Positions 36,020-45,147 of a DNA stretch of 64,000 nucleotides are shown here, in pieces. This DNA is from Arthrobacter sp. NEB 688. Its GTDB lineage: Bacteria; Actinomycetota; Actinomycetes; Actinomycetales; Dermatophilaceae. The notes beneath the pieces are model-generated. The model had not been told where the DNA came from, did not search any database, and saw only the letters and a program-made list of their open reading frames with translations. Position 1 is the first letter of the stretch. Each line of letters opens with the position of its first letter. A program made the position numbers and the translations under genes. The stretch lies in contig NZ_CP053707.1 of assembly GCF_013201035.1 (NCBI RefSeq), positions 2,232,001-2,296,000 on the forward strand, read 5' to 3'.

Positions 36020-36883
36020 GTGACCACCGCGATCGTCACCGACTCCACCGCGTACCTCTCGCCGGGCGACCTCGAGGGGCTCCCGGTGCGGGTCGTGCCG
36101 CTCCACGTCGTCATCGGCGGGCACGAGCACCGCGAGGGGGTCGACGTGCGGTCCGACGAGGTCGCGGCCGCCCTGCACTCCTTCACCCCGGTCTCGACCT
36201 CGCGGCCCGCGCCGGCCGCCTTCGCGCAGGCCTACGAGGCGTCGGCGCGCGACGGGGCGGACGGCATCGTGTCGGTCCACCTCTCCGGCGAGCTGTCGAG
36301 CACCGTCGCCGGCGCCGGGCTCGCGGCCGGGGTCTCGCCCATCCCGGTGCGCGTCGTCGACTCCCGCGCGCTCGGGATGGTCATGGGCGAGGCCGTGCTG
36401 GCCGGCGCCCGGGCCGCGCTCGACGGCGCGACGCTCGACGAGGTCACCGACGTCGTGCAGCGCACGTGCGAGGGCGCGAGCGTCGTCTTCTACGTCGACA
36501 CCCTCGAGTACCTGCGCCGTGGCGGACGCATCGGGCGGGCCGGGGCGCTCCTGGGGTCGGCGCTCTCCATCAAGCCGATCCTCGGCCTGCGCGACGGGCA
36601 CATCGTCCCGCTCGAGAGGGTTCGTACCTCGAGCCGGGCCATCGCCCGCCTCGAGGAGATCGCCGTCGAGGCCGCCGAGTCCGCCCTCGCCGCAGGGGCA
36701 CCCGGCATCGACCTCGCCGTGCACCACCTCGACTCCGCCGAGCGGGCCGAGAGCCTCGCCGAGCGCCTGCGCGGCCGGATGCCCACCGCCGCCGTGCGCG
36801 TCGTCGAGCTCGGGGCCGTCGTCGGGGCGCACGTCGGGCCCGGCACCCTCGCCGTCGCCGTCGTGCCCCGCGTCGCCCGATGA
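36020..36883 (+). CDS. DegV family fatty-acid-binding protein
   Basis: 287 residues. Opening AIVTDSTAYLSPGDLEGLPV, then TSRPAPAAFAQAYEA, HLSGELSSTV and YLRRGGRIGRAGALLGSALSIKPIL are the DegV/FakB blocks that bind a fatty acid head group. In Firmicutes such proteins present fatty acids to the FakA kinase; no fakA is visible here. GTG start. It overlaps plsY, an acyltransferase of phospholipid synthesis that uses acyl-phosphate, which fits a lipid role. Confidence 0.9.
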   Translation: MTTAIVTDSTAYLSPGDLEGLPVRVVPLHVVIGGHEHREGVDVRSDEVAAALHSFTPVSTSRPAPAAFAQAYEASARDGADGIVSVHLSGELSSTVAGAGLAAGVSPIPVRVVDSRALGMVMGEAVLAGARAALDGATLDEVTDVVQRTCEGASVVFYVDTLEYLRRGGRIGRAGALLGSALSIKPILGLRDGHIVPLERVRTSSRAIARLEEIAVEAAESALAAGAPGIDLAVHHLDSAERAESLAERLRGRMPTAAVRVVELGAVVGAHVGPGTLAVAVVPRVAR

Positions 36884-37503
36884 CGCTGCTCGCCGGGCCG
36901 CTGCTGCTCGTCGCGCTCGCGGCCCTCGGCTTCCTGATCGGCTCGGCCAACGTCGCGACCGTCGTGGCCCGGGCCCTGGGTGCCGACCTGCGGCACGCCG
37001 GCTCCGGCAACCCGGGGGCGACGAACGCCGGGCGCGTGCTCGGCCGCCGGTGGGGCGCGCTCGTGCTCGTGCTCGACGTCCTCAAGGCCTTCGTCCCGAC
37101 GCTCGTCGTGCTCCTGTGGCTCGGCACCCTGCCGGCGCTCGTCGTCGCGAGCGGCGTCGTGCTGGGGCACGTCTTCAGCCCCTTCCTCAAGGGGCGCGGA
37201 GGCAAGGGGGTGGCCTGCGCGCTCGGCGGCATCCTCGCCGTCGCCCCGTGGGTGGCCCTGGCGGCGCTCGTGGTGTTCGCGCTGGCGCTGACCGGGCTGC
37301 GCAAGGTGGGGGAGGCGTCGGTCGTCGCCACGGGGTTCCTCGCGGTGCTCGGGGTCGTCGGGGCGCTCGGCGCCGGCGGCGTGCCCGGGCTGGGCCGCGA
37401 CGAGGGCGTGTGGCTGGTGCTCGTGTCGGTGCTCGTCCTCGCCCGGCACGCGCGCAACATCCGGGCGGCGTGGGGTCGGCTGCGGGGTGGCGCGACCGGC
37501 TGA
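36880..37503 (+). CDS. plsY: Acyl-phosphate:glycerol-3-phosphate acyltransferase
   Basis: 207 residues, about six helices. The three PlsY motifs are present: LRHAGSGNPGATNAGRVLG after helix 1, VLGHVFSPFLKGRGGKGVAC (phosphate and glycerol-phosphate binding), and GEASVVATG. It makes lysophosphatidic acid at the membrane. Start ATG overlaps the degV stop. A short run after it (37504-37603) has two TCGTCCACA nonamers but no gene. Confidence 0.92.
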   Translation: MTLLAGPLLLVALAALGFLIGSANVATVVARALGADLRHAGSGNPGATNAGRVLGRRWGALVLVLDVLKAFVPTLVVLLWLGTLPALVVASGVVLGHVFSPFLKGRGGKGVACALGGILAVAPWVALAALVVFALALTGLRKVGEASVVATGFLAVLGVVGALGAGGVPGLGRDEGVWLVLVSVLVLARHARNIRAAWGRLRGGATG

Positions 37504-37603
37504 CCAGGGCTTGGTCGTCCACAGGTCGCCCGGGCGGCGGTCGTCGTCCACAGATCGTCGGAGGGCCGGTGCCGGGCGGCGCGCGGCTGCCTAGCGTCGG
37601 GGG

Positions 37604-38506
37604 ATGCGCGAGCGACCCGACCCCACGGCCCTCTCCCCCCGGGCGAGCGCCTGGCTGCGCTCCCGCTCGCGCTCGGCGGGATGGGTGCCCGAGCCGGCGC
37701 AGGGAGTGGACGTGCCGGACGACGAGCCGGAGGAGGTGTCGGAGCCCGAGGAGTGGGTGCCGGACCGGCCACGGGTACGCCTGCCCGCGACGGTGGCGGG
37801 GGCGCGCTGGCAGCCGGGGCGCTCGGCCGTGCTCGGGGTGGTCGTCCTCGCCGTGCTCGCGGCCCTCGTCCTCGGGCTGCGGGTGGCGAGCGCCTCCTCC
37901 GACGGCGACGTCGTGGCACCGGGCGGGGGCGCGCGGGCCGGACCGGTCGGGGTGTCGGCGGGCGCCGTCGACGTGGGGGTGCCGACGGACTCCGCTCCGG
38001 CCTCCTCCGGTCCTGCCGCGTCGCCGTCCGTCTCGCCGTCGCCGTCGGCGCAGGTCGTCGTCCACGTCGTCGGGCGGGTCCGGCGCCCGGGGGTGCGGAC
38101 GCTGCCGGCCGGCTCCCGCGTGGCCGACGCGGTGCGGGCCGCCGGGGGTGTGAGCGGCGGCGCCGACCTCGCGGCGCTCAACCTGGCGCGAGTGCTCGTC
38201 GACGGCGAGCAGGTGCGGGTCCCGGCGCCGGGGGAGGTACCGACGACGCCGCCCACCGCCCCGGGCGGCAGTGGCAGTGGCAGCGGCGGCGGTGGGGCGT
38301 CGGCCGGTCCCGCCACGCCGGTGTCGCTGAGCACCGCCGACGTCGGCGCGCTCGACGGCCTGCCCGGCATCGGGCCCGTGCTCGCCCAGCGCATCGTCGA
38401 CTGGCGCACGGCGCACGGGCGGTTCACGAGCGTCGACGAGCTCACCGAGGTCAGCGGCATCGGCGACCGGCTGCTCGAGCAGCTCCGGCCGCTCGTCGTG
38501 CCGTGA
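37604..38506 (+). CDS. comEA: ComEA competence protein (DNA-binding receptor)
   Basis: 300 residues. Basic/acidic cytoplasmic N-terminus, one transmembrane helix (SAVLGVVVLAVLAALVLGLR), an external SLBB domain (VVVHVVGRVRRPGVRTLPAG), a Gly/Ser-rich linker and C-terminal helix-hairpin-helix DNA-binding repeats (LDGLPGIGPVLAQRIVDWR and LTEVSGIGDRLLEQL). Binds incoming double-stranded DNA at the cell surface. Overlaps comEC by GTGA. Confidence 0.94.
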   Translation: MRERPDPTALSPRASAWLRSRSRSAGWVPEPAQGVDVPDDEPEEVSEPEEWVPDRPRVRLPATVAGARWQPGRSAVLGVVVLAVLAALVLGLRVASASSDGDVVAPGGGARAGPVGVSAGAVDVGVPTDSAPASSGPAASPSVSPSPSAQVVVHVVGRVRRPGVRTLPAGSRVADAVRAAGGVSGGADLAALNLARVLVDGEQVRVPAPGEVPTTPPTAPGGSGSGSGGGGASAGPATPVSLSTADVGALDGLPGIGPVLAQRIVDWRTAHGRFTSVDELTEVSGIGDRLLEQLRPLVVP

Positions 38507-40887
38507 CGTCCGCGGCCGCCGGGAAGCGCGCGGCCGAGCCGGGCGACCTGCGCCTGCTCGGTCCCGCGGTGATCGCGTGGGTCGTCGCCGCCGCGACGCT
38601 CGGGTTCGGTTGGGGCGCACGGCTGGTCGTCGTCGGGTCGGTCCTGGTGGCCGCCGCCGCGCTGCAGGCCTGGGTTCGCGGCGGCCGGCGGGACGGCAGC
38701 CGGGCGGCCGCCTGGCGCTGGCCGGTCACCCTCGCGGTCGTCCTCGTCGCGCTCCTCCAGGTCGCGGCGCTCGCGGGAATGCTCTCGCGCGAGCGGGGCG
38801 GGGTGCGCGCGCTCGCGGCCGAGCGGGCCGTCGTCACCGCGGACGTGCTCGTCACGGGTGAGCCGGTGCGGGTCGCCTCACGCGACGGGGCCGTCCGCCT
38901 CGTCCGGGCCGGCACCGTGCAGCGGCTGACCGGGCGGGGGCGCACCGTCACCGCGGCCGCTCCCGTCCTCCTCGTCGGGGGCGAGGTCCTCGCCGGCCCG
39001 CGGTGGCACGAGACGGTGCGGGTCCGCGGCCGGCTGGGCCCGATGGAGACCGCCGACGACCGCGTCGCCAGCCTCGCGGTGTCCGGCCGCCCCCTGTCGC
39101 TCGCCCCGCCGGGGGCCGTCGCCCGGGGCGCCGAGCGGCTGCGCAACGGGTTGCGGCACGCCGTCGACGACGCCCCCGCGGACGCGCGTGGCCTGCTGCC
39201 CGGCCTCGTCATCGGCGACACGAGCCGCACCCCGCAGGACCTCACCGAGGCGATGCGGGCGACCGGGATGACCCACCTGACCGCGGTCTCCGGCAGCAAC
39301 GTCGCGGTCGTCACCGGGCTGGTCCTCGGCCTGTGCGCCGTCGTCGGGGTCCCGCGCCGGCTGCGCCCGGTGCTCGCCGGGCTGGCGCTCGCCGGCTTCG
39401 TCGTCCTCGCCCGTCCCGAGCCGAGCGTCGTGCGCGCGGCGGCGATGGGCGCCATCGGGCTGCTCGGGCTGAGCCGCTCACGGCGCTCGGCCGGGCTGCC
39501 CGTGCTCGGCGGAGCGGTGGTCGTCGTGCTCGTGCTCGACCCGTGGCTGGCCCGCTCGTACGGCTTCGTCCTCTCGACGCTCGCGACCCTCGGGCTGCTC
39601 CTCTTCACCCGGCCGTGGGGCGAGGCGGTCGGCCGCCACCTGCCCCGCCGCGTCGCGCCGCTCGGGCCGGCCCTCGCCGTGCCGCTCGCCGCGCAGGTGA
39701 TGACCGCGCCGGTCGTCGTCCTGCTCCAGGGCTCGGTCAGCGTCATCGGGGTGCTCGCCAACCTCCTCGCGGCGCCGCTCGTGCCGCCGGCGACCGTCGC
39801 CGGCGTCACGGCCGCGCTCGTGTCGCTGGTCTGGGCGCGGGGCGCCGAGCTCGTCGCGTGGGTCGGCGTCGTGCCCACGACCGGCATCGCCCGGGTCGCG
39901 CGGGTGGCGGCCGAGGTGCCGGGCGGGACGCTGCCCTGGCCGGACGGCGCGCCCGGGGCGCTGCTGCTCGCCGGGCTGCTCCTGCTCGTCGTCCTCACGG
40001 GGCGGGCGCTCGTCGCCGGGGTCGCGCGCCGGCCGGTGGCCGCGTTCGGGGTCGTCGTCCTCGCGGTCGCGTCGCTCCTGCCGACGCGGGTCGTCACGTG
40101 GCCGCCCGACGGCTGGCGGGTCGTGGTCTGCGACGTCGGCCAGGGGGACGCCGTCGTCCTGCGCAGCGGCCCCGGCCGCGGGGTGCTCGTCGACGTCGGG
40201 CCCGACCCGGCCCTCGTCGACGGCTGCCTCGACCGGCTCGGGGTCACGACCCTCGACGCCCTCGTCCTCACGCACTTCCACGCCGACCACGTCGACGGTC
40301 TGGCCGGCGCCCTGCGCGGCCGCACCGTCCGGCAGGTGCTCGTCGGCCCGGTCGCCGAGCCTGCCGCCGCCGCCGCGCTCGTCGGGCGGACGGCGGCCGC
40401 TGCGGGCATCCCCGTCGCGGTCCTCCACGCGGGGGACCGGCTGACCGTCGGTGAGGTCGACGCCGTCGTCTGGAGCCCGTGGCGGCGGATCGCCGAGGGG
40501 TCGGTGCCCAACAACGGCAGCGTCGTCCTCGCGGCCCGGACCGGTGACGTCGACGCCCTGCTCCTCGGCGACGTCGAGCGCGAGGCCGCCCACGACCTCC
40601 TGCTGCGCCTGCGCCGCGACCCGGCGATGGCGGCCACCGCCCGCGGCTTCGAGCTCGTCAAGACCCCGCACCACGGGTCGGCCAACCTCGACGCCGACCT
40701 CATGGCCGCCGTGCGCGCCCCCGTCGCGGTCATCAGCGTCGGCGCCGACAACGACTACGGGCACCCGGCCCCGGCGCACCTCGCGCTGCTCCGCCGTCTC
40801 GGGTCTGCGACCTACCGCACCGACCAGCGCGGTGACGTCGCGCTCGTGCAGCGGCGCGACGGGCTGCGGGTCGTCACCTCCCGCTGA
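38503..40887 (+). CDS. comEC: ComEC/Rec2 DNA-uptake channel
   Basis: 794 residues. An N-terminal helix region and OB-like domain are followed by the Competence domain (LLPGLVIGDTSRTPQDLTEA, THLTAVSGSNVAVVTG) with many helices, and a C-terminal metallo-beta-lactamase domain (DVGQGDAVVL, LTHFHADHVDG, VKTPHHGSANLD) that may degrade one strand. It forms the inner-membrane channel for transforming DNA. In many actinobacteria holA follows comEC; here a LysR gene faces it after 7 bases and holA is absent from the window. Confidence 0.94.
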   Translation: MTSAAAGKRAAEPGDLRLLGPAVIAWVVAAATLGFGWGARLVVVGSVLVAAAALQAWVRGGRRDGSRAAAWRWPVTLAVVLVALLQVAALAGMLSRERGGVRALAAERAVVTADVLVTGEPVRVASRDGAVRLVRAGTVQRLTGRGRTVTAAAPVLLVGGEVLAGPRWHETVRVRGRLGPMETADDRVASLAVSGRPLSLAPPGAVARGAERLRNGLRHAVDDAPADARGLLPGLVIGDTSRTPQDLTEAMRATGMTHLTAVSGSNVAVVTGLVLGLCAVVGVPRRLRPVLAGLALAGFVVLARPEPSVVRAAAMGAIGLLGLSRSRRSAGLPVLGGAVVVVLVLDPWLARSYGFVLSTLATLGLLLFTRPWGEAVGRHLPRRVAPLGPALAVPLAAQVMTAPVVVLLQGSVSVIGVLANLLAAPLVPPATVAGVTAALVSLVWARGAELVAWVGVVPTTGIARVARVAAEVPGGTLPWPDGAPGALLLAGLLLLVVLTGRALVAGVARRPVAAFGVVVLAVASLLPTRVVTWPPDGWRVVVCDVGQGDAVVLRSGPGRGVLVDVGPDPALVDGCLDRLGVTTLDALVLTHFHADHVDGLAGALRGRTVRQVLVGPVAEPAAAAALVGRTAAAAGIPVAVLHAGDRLTVGEVDAVVWSPWRRIAEGSVPNNGSVVLAARTGDVDALLLGDVEREAAHDLLLRLRRDPAMAATARGFELVKTPHHGSANLDADLMAAVRAPVAVISVGADNDYGHPAPAHLALLRRLGSATYRTDQRGDVALVQRRDGLRVVTSR

Positions 40888-40894
40888 GGCGGCC

Positions 40895-41848
40895 TCAGAT
40901 CGAGAAGGTGGGCTCCGGCTGGCGGGTCGTCGGCGCGGTCGACTGCGACCCGGCGCTCTCGATGAGCGCCTCGAGCGTGGCCCTGACGGCCGGCACCCGG
41001 CCGAGGTCGGGGGTCGTCAGCGCGGTGATCGTGCGGCGCGAGGCCGGCTCCATCGGCAGGGCCACGACCTCGTCGTGGTGCACCGTGCGCAGGATGAGGT
41101 CGGGGATGAGCGCGACGCCGAGCCCCTCGGCGACCAGGCCCATGACCGCGACGTAGTCCTCGGTCTCGTAGGCGACGTCCGGGCGGAAGCCCGCCGCGTC
41201 GGCGAGCTGCACGAGGTGCCCCCGGCAGCGCGGGCAGCCCGCGATCCACGGGTCCGTGGCGAGCTCGGCCAGGTGTGCCGTCGGCTGGGTCGACGCCGGG
41301 TGGCTGCGCGGCATCGCGAGGCGCACCTCGTCCTCGAGCAGCGGGGTGATGACGAACGCGTCGAGGTCCTCCTCGCCGCGGGCGACGTCGGTGCCCTCGT
41401 AGGCGAAGGCGATGGCCAGGTCGCACTCGCCGGCGCGCAGCGCGGCGATGCTCTCGGGCGGCTCGGCCTCGGTGAAGGTGATGTGCACGTCGGGGAAGCG
41501 CTTCTTGACGAGCGAGAGCGCCCGCGGCACGAGCGTCGCCGAGGCCGACGGGAAGGCCATGAGCCGCACCCGGCCGCTGCGCAGCCCGGCGATCGCGGCG
41601 ACCTCCTCCTCCGCGGCGTCGAGCGCGGCGAGCACCGGCCCGGCGTGGCGCGCGAGGACGCGGCCGGCCTCGGTGAGGCGGACGTTGCGGCCGACGCGCT
41701 CGACGAGCACGGTGCCGGTGCGCTGCTCGAGCCGGCGGACCATCTGCGAGATGGCCGGCTGGGTGTAGCCCAGCGAGGCGGCGGCGGCGGTGAAGCTGCC
41801 CTGCTCGGAGATGGCCCGCATGACGCGGAGGCCGGCGGCGTCGATCAT
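40895..41848 (-). CDS. LysR-family transcriptional regulator
   Basis: 317 residues. N-terminal winged helix: MRAISEQGSFTAAAASLGYT, QPAISQMVRRLEQRTGTVLV, and LTEAGRVLARHA, then a LysR substrate-binding domain (SGRVRLMAFPSASATLVPRA, AGECDLAIAF, EGLGVALIPDLILR). CPRCRGH within the effector domain gives two close cysteines, which might sense redox or metal. Target unknown; an ATAA...TTAT element lies just upstream of its start and its divergent neighbour is the sirtuin gene. Confidence 0.9.
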   Translation of the reverse strand: MIDAAGLRVMRAISEQGSFTAAAASLGYTQPAISQMVRRLEQRTGTVLVERVGRNVRLTEAGRVLARHAGPVLAALDAAEEEVAAIAGLRSGRVRLMAFPSASATLVPRALSLVKKRFPDVHITFTEAEPPESIAALRAGECDLAIAFAYEGTDVARGEEDLDAFVITPLLEDEVRLAMPRSHPASTQPTAHLAELATDPWIAGCPRCRGHLVQLADAAGFRPDVAYETEDYVAVMGLVAEGLGVALIPDLILRTVHHDEVVALPMEPASRRTITALTTPDLGRVPAVRATLEALIESAGSQSTAPTTRQPEPTFSI

Positions 41849-41859
41849 CGGCCCATCCT

Positions 41860-41874
41860 ATAAGCCGGCGTTAT
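41860..41874. promoter_or_regulatory. LysR-type operator
   Basis: ATAAGCCGGCGTTAT, arms ATAA/TTAT with a G/C centre, 12 bases upstream of the lysR start in the gap to the divergent sirtuin gene. It fits the T-N11-A rule for LysR sites and suggests autoregulation. Confidence 0.55.
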
Positions 41875-41957
41875 CGACGTCGCGGAACTCGCAACACGGC
41901 GTCATCGCGCGGGAGCCGGCCCCGGCGGGTGTCGGCGCCGCGGGGGATACTGCCTCC

Positions 41958-42932
41958 ATGCCGGACCGCCCCACCCCGCCGCCCGTCGCGACGCTGCGGC
42001 TCGCCGGTCGCGACGAGGTCGGCCGCACCCCCGACTGGGCCACCCGGCCGCTGCCGCCCGAGGCGAGCGACCCCGCCGCGGTCGACCGGCTGGCCGGCCT
42101 CCTGCGCGCTCACCCCGGGACCCTCGTGCTGTCCGGGGCCGGGATGTCGACCGACTCCGGCATCCCCGACTACCGCGGGCACGACGGCACCCGCCGGGTC
42201 ATGCCGATGCAGCACGGCGAGTTCTGCGCCTCGAGCGAGAACCGGCAGCGCTACTGGGCCCGCTCGTACGTCGGCTGGCAGCGCTTCTCGCGGGCCGAGC
42301 CCAACCGGGGCCACCACGCCGTCGCCGCGCTCCAGGAGGCCGGGCTGCTCGGGGCGGTCATCACCCAGAACGTCGACGGCCTGCACCAGGCGGCCGGGTC
42401 GAGCGACGTCACCGAGCTGCACGGCACCCTCGCCGAGGTCGTGTGCCTCACCTGCGGCGACCGCACCGGCCGCGAGGAGCTCCAGGCCCGGATGTCCGCG
42501 GCCAACCCCGGCTTCGAGGAGCGGGTGCGCGGCGAGGCGCCGGACGGCTCGCAGGTGAGCAGCCAGATCCGCCCCGACGGCGACGTCGTGCTGCCCGAGG
42601 ACGCCGTCGCCGGGTTCCGGCTGCCGCTCTGCCTCGTCTGCGGCGCCGACACCCTCAAGCCCGACGTCGTGTTCTTCGGCGGCTCGGTGCCGCGCGAGCG
42701 GGTCGACGCCTGCTTCGCCCTCACCGACGCCGCGCCCGCGCTGCTCGTCCTCGGCTCCTCGCTCGCCGTGATGTCGGGGCTGCGCTTCGTCCGTCACGCC
42801 GCGCGCAGGGGCATCCCGGTGGCGGCGGTCACGCGGGGGCCGACCCGCGGCGACGAGCACATGGCCCTGCGGGTCGACGCGCCCCTCGCGCCGACGCTCG
42901 AGCAGCTCGTGCGCGGTGGCGCCGCCGCGTGA
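41958..42932 (+). CDS. Sir2-family NAD-dependent protein deacylase
   Basis: 324 residues. NAD site GAGMSTDSGIPDYRG near residue 55, catalytic TQNVDGLHQAAG with the following ELHG histidine, and a zinc ribbon made by CLTCGD and CLVCGAD about 60 residues apart. The insert between the cysteine pairs (EERVRGEAPDGSQV and following) is long, as in the class found in plants and actinobacteria (SIRT4-like). NAD-consuming removal of acyl groups from lysines. Overlaps the GNAT gene by GTGA, pairing a deacylase with an acetyltransferase. Confidence 0.9.
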   Translation: MPDRPTPPPVATLRLAGRDEVGRTPDWATRPLPPEASDPAAVDRLAGLLRAHPGTLVLSGAGMSTDSGIPDYRGHDGTRRVMPMQHGEFCASSENRQRYWARSYVGWQRFSRAEPNRGHHAVAALQEAGLLGAVITQNVDGLHQAAGSSDVTELHGTLAEVVCLTCGDRTGREELQARMSAANPGFEERVRGEAPDGSQVSSQIRPDGDVVLPEDAVAGFRLPLCLVCGADTLKPDVVFFGGSVPRERVDACFALTDAAPALLVLGSSLAVMSGLRFVRHAARRGIPVAAVTRGPTRGDEHMALRVDAPLAPTLEQLVRGGAAA

Positions 42933-43438
42933 CCGAGCCCGAGATCCGTTCCGCCACAGCCGATGACCTGCGCGGGATGGTCGCCATCTACAACGAGGCC
43001 GTCCGGCACACCGTGTCGACCTTCGACCTCGAGACCCGCCCCGACGACCACTACGCCGGCCACGTCGCCTCGACCCGCCCCGGCGACCACGTGCTCGTCG
43101 CGGTCGCGCCCGACGGCGGCGTCCTCGGCTACGCCTACTCCGGCACCTACCGCCCCCGCGCCGCCTACGACGGCACCCGCGAGGTGTCGGTCTACCTCGC
43201 CGAGGCCGCCCGCGGGAAGGGCCTCGGGAAGCGTCTCTACGACGAGCTGCTGCGCCGGGTCGACGCCGACGGCGTGCACACGTGCGTCGCCGTCATCGCC
43301 CAGCCGAACCCCGCGAGCGCGGCGCTGCACCGCGCCCACGGGTTCGAGCACGTCGGCACGCTGCGCGAGGTCGGGTTCAAGCTCGGGCGCCGCGTCGACA
43401 CCGCGTTCTGGCAGCGCCCGCACCCCGACGGGCGCTGA
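42929..43438 (+). CDS. GNAT acetyltransferase (phosphinothricin-type)
   Basis: 169 residues. Starts IRSATADDLRGMVAIYNEAV, with the acetyl-CoA loop VSVYLAEAARGKGLGKRLYD (R/Q-x-x-G-x-G/A) and the PAT-like VIAQPNPASAALHRAHGFEH. Enzymes of this subfamily acetylate small amines such as phosphinothricin or methionine sulfoximine. GTG start inside the sirtuin stop. Its stop is 9 bases from that of rimK, convergent. Confidence 0.88.
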   Translation: MTEPEIRSATADDLRGMVAIYNEAVRHTVSTFDLETRPDDHYAGHVASTRPGDHVLVAVAPDGGVLGYAYSGTYRPRAAYDGTREVSVYLAEAARGKGLGKRLYDELLRRVDADGVHTCVAVIAQPNPASAALHRAHGFEHVGTLREVGFKLGRRVDTAFWQRPHPDGR

Positions 43439-43447
43439 CGCCCGACC

Positions 43448-44647
43448 TCACTCGGGGCGCGCGTCGTGGATCGGCTCCTTCGGCAGGCGCTTGACCTTGC
43501 GCGTGCGGCGGCGACGGCTCGGGATCATCGAGCGCATCTCCTCGAGCTTGCCGAAGCAGAGCATCCGGTCGCCGGACTCCAGCACGTGGTGGGTGTTGGG
43601 GTTCGGGATGACCATCGTCCCGCGGTGCAGCGTGAGCGCGGTGATGTCGCGCTCGCGAAGACCGCTGTCGCCCAGCGACTTACCCACGAGGTCGGACGCT
43701 TCGTGCACCGCGATCTCGGCGACGCCGTAGCCCGTCGAGACGGTGAGGCGCTGGCGCACGTCGATCTCGGGGAAGGCGACCTGGTTGTCGATGTGGTCGA
43801 TGATCGCGCCGGCGACGTCGAGCTTGGTCGCCGTCTCGATGCCCTCGAGGCCGGGGGAGGAGTTGACCTCCATGACCTGCGGTCCCTCGTCGCTCTCGAG
43901 CATGTCGACACCGGCGACCCGCAGGCCCATGATCTGGGCCGAGCGGACGGCCGCGCGCTCGAACTCGGGGTCGAGCTCGACCGGCTCGACCGACCCGCCG
44001 CGGTGCACGTTGGACCGGAACTCGTCGCCCTTGGCGACCCGGCGCATCGCGGCGACGACGCGGTCGCCGACGACGAGCGCGCGGATGTCGCGGCCCTTGC
44101 TCTCCTTGACGAAGCGCTGGATGAGCACGTTCTGCTTCGTCGACTGCAGCGTCTCGATGATCGCCTCGGCGGTCTTCATCTCCGGGGCGAGGATGACCCC
44201 GATGCCCTGGGTGCCCTCGAGCAGCTTGATGACGACCGGCGCGCCGCCGACCCGCTCGATGGCGGGGATGACGTCGGCCCGGTCGCGGACGAAGGTCGTC
44301 GGCGGCATCCCGATGTTGTGCCGCGAGAGGATCTGCGTCGCGCGCAGCTTGTCGCGCGAGTTGGCGATGCCCCACGAGGTGTTCGGCGTGTAGACGTCCA
44401 TCTGCTCGAACTGCCGCACGACGGCGGTGCCGAAGTAGGTGATGGAGTTGCCGATCCGCGGCAGGATCGCGTCGTAGGTCGACAGCCGCTTGCCCCGGAA
44501 CTGCAGGTCGGGCTCGTCCCCGGACAGGTCGATGCCGAAGCGGAGGGTGTTGAGGACCTTGACCTGGTGGCCACGGTCCTGGGCGGCGGTGCGCAGGCGC
44601 TGCGTACTGTACGAGCGAGGCGCGCGGGAGAGGATCGCGAGCTTCAT
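43448..44647 (-). CDS. rimK: RimK-type ATP-grasp ligase with C-terminal TrkA-C domain
   Basis: 399 residues. MKLAILSRAPRSYSTQRL is the RimK N-domain, followed by the ATP-grasp fold with KLLEGTQGIGVILA (P-loop), VKESKGRDIRALVVGDRVVA and the metal-binding VMEVNSSPGLEGIE. From about residue 305 a TrkA-C/RCK-C domain follows (VAEIAVHEASDLVGKSLGDS, NPNTHHVLESGDRMLCFG), normally found in potassium transport regulators. RimK adds glutamates to ribosomal protein S6 or to peptide targets. The start is only 23 bases from the divergent zinc protease gene, so the two promoters must overlap their neighbours' coding ends. Confidence 0.9.
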   Translation of the reverse strand: MKLAILSRAPRSYSTQRLRTAAQDRGHQVKVLNTLRFGIDLSGDEPDLQFRGKRLSTYDAILPRIGNSITYFGTAVVRQFEQMDVYTPNTSWGIANSRDKLRATQILSRHNIGMPPTTFVRDRADVIPAIERVGGAPVVIKLLEGTQGIGVILAPEMKTAEAIIETLQSTKQNVLIQRFVKESKGRDIRALVVGDRVVAAMRRVAKGDEFRSNVHRGGSVEPVELDPEFERAAVRSAQIMGLRVAGVDMLESDEGPQVMEVNSSPGLEGIETATKLDVAGAIIDHIDNQVAFPEIDVRQRLTVSTGYGVAEIAVHEASDLVGKSLGDSGLRERDITALTLHRGTMVIPNPNTHHVLESGDRMLCFGKLEEMRSMIPSRRRRTRKVKRLPKEPIHDARPE

Positions 44648-44670
44648 GGTTTCCCGGCGGGAGAGGACGG

Positions 44671-45147
44671 ATGACGGACAGCCATTCCTACACCCTCGCA
44701 GGCTGGCGTGAGTGGGTGAGCCTCCCGACGATCGGCGTGCCGTGGGTCAAGGCCAAGCTCGACACCGGCGCGCGGTCCTCGTCGATCCACGCCTTCGACC
44801 TCGAGGACCTCGAGCGCGACGGCGAGCGGTGGGCCCGCTTCCGCCTCCAGCCGTGGCAGCGCTCGGACGCCGACGCGGTGCGGTGCGAGTGCCCGGTGCT
44901 CGACGTGCGCGAGGTGCGCTCGTCCTCCGGCCACTCCGAGGAGCGCCTCGTCGTCGCGATGGACCTCGTCCTCATGGGCCGCACGGTCGCGGCCGAGATG
45001 ACGCTGGCCAACCGCGACGAGATGGGCTTCCGGATGCTCGTCGGCCGCGAGGCGCTGCGCCAGGGCTTCGCCGTCGACCCCGGGCGCTCCTACCTCGGGG
45101 GCCGGCCGCCGCTCGCGATGCGCCGGCGCAACCGGGGGAGGGCCTGA
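44671..45147 (+). CDS. RimB-like ATP-dependent zinc protease family (DUF785)
   Basis: 158 residues. Retropepsin-like fold with KAKLDTGARSSSIHAFDLED (D-T-G active site) and EMGFRMLVGREALRQGF near the C-terminus. Family name says zinc protease but the D-T-G triad is aspartic-like. It follows and pairs with rimK in many bacteria, and probably trims the modified target. Stop overlaps the next ATG by one base. RBS GAGAGG before ATG. Confidence 0.88.
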   Translation: MTDSHSYTLAGWREWVSLPTIGVPWVKAKLDTGARSSSIHAFDLEDLERDGERWARFRLQPWQRSDADAVRCECPVLDVREVRSSSGHSEERLVVAMDLVLMGRTVAAEMTLANRDEMGFRMLVGREALRQGFAVDPGRSYLGGRPPLAMRRRNRGRA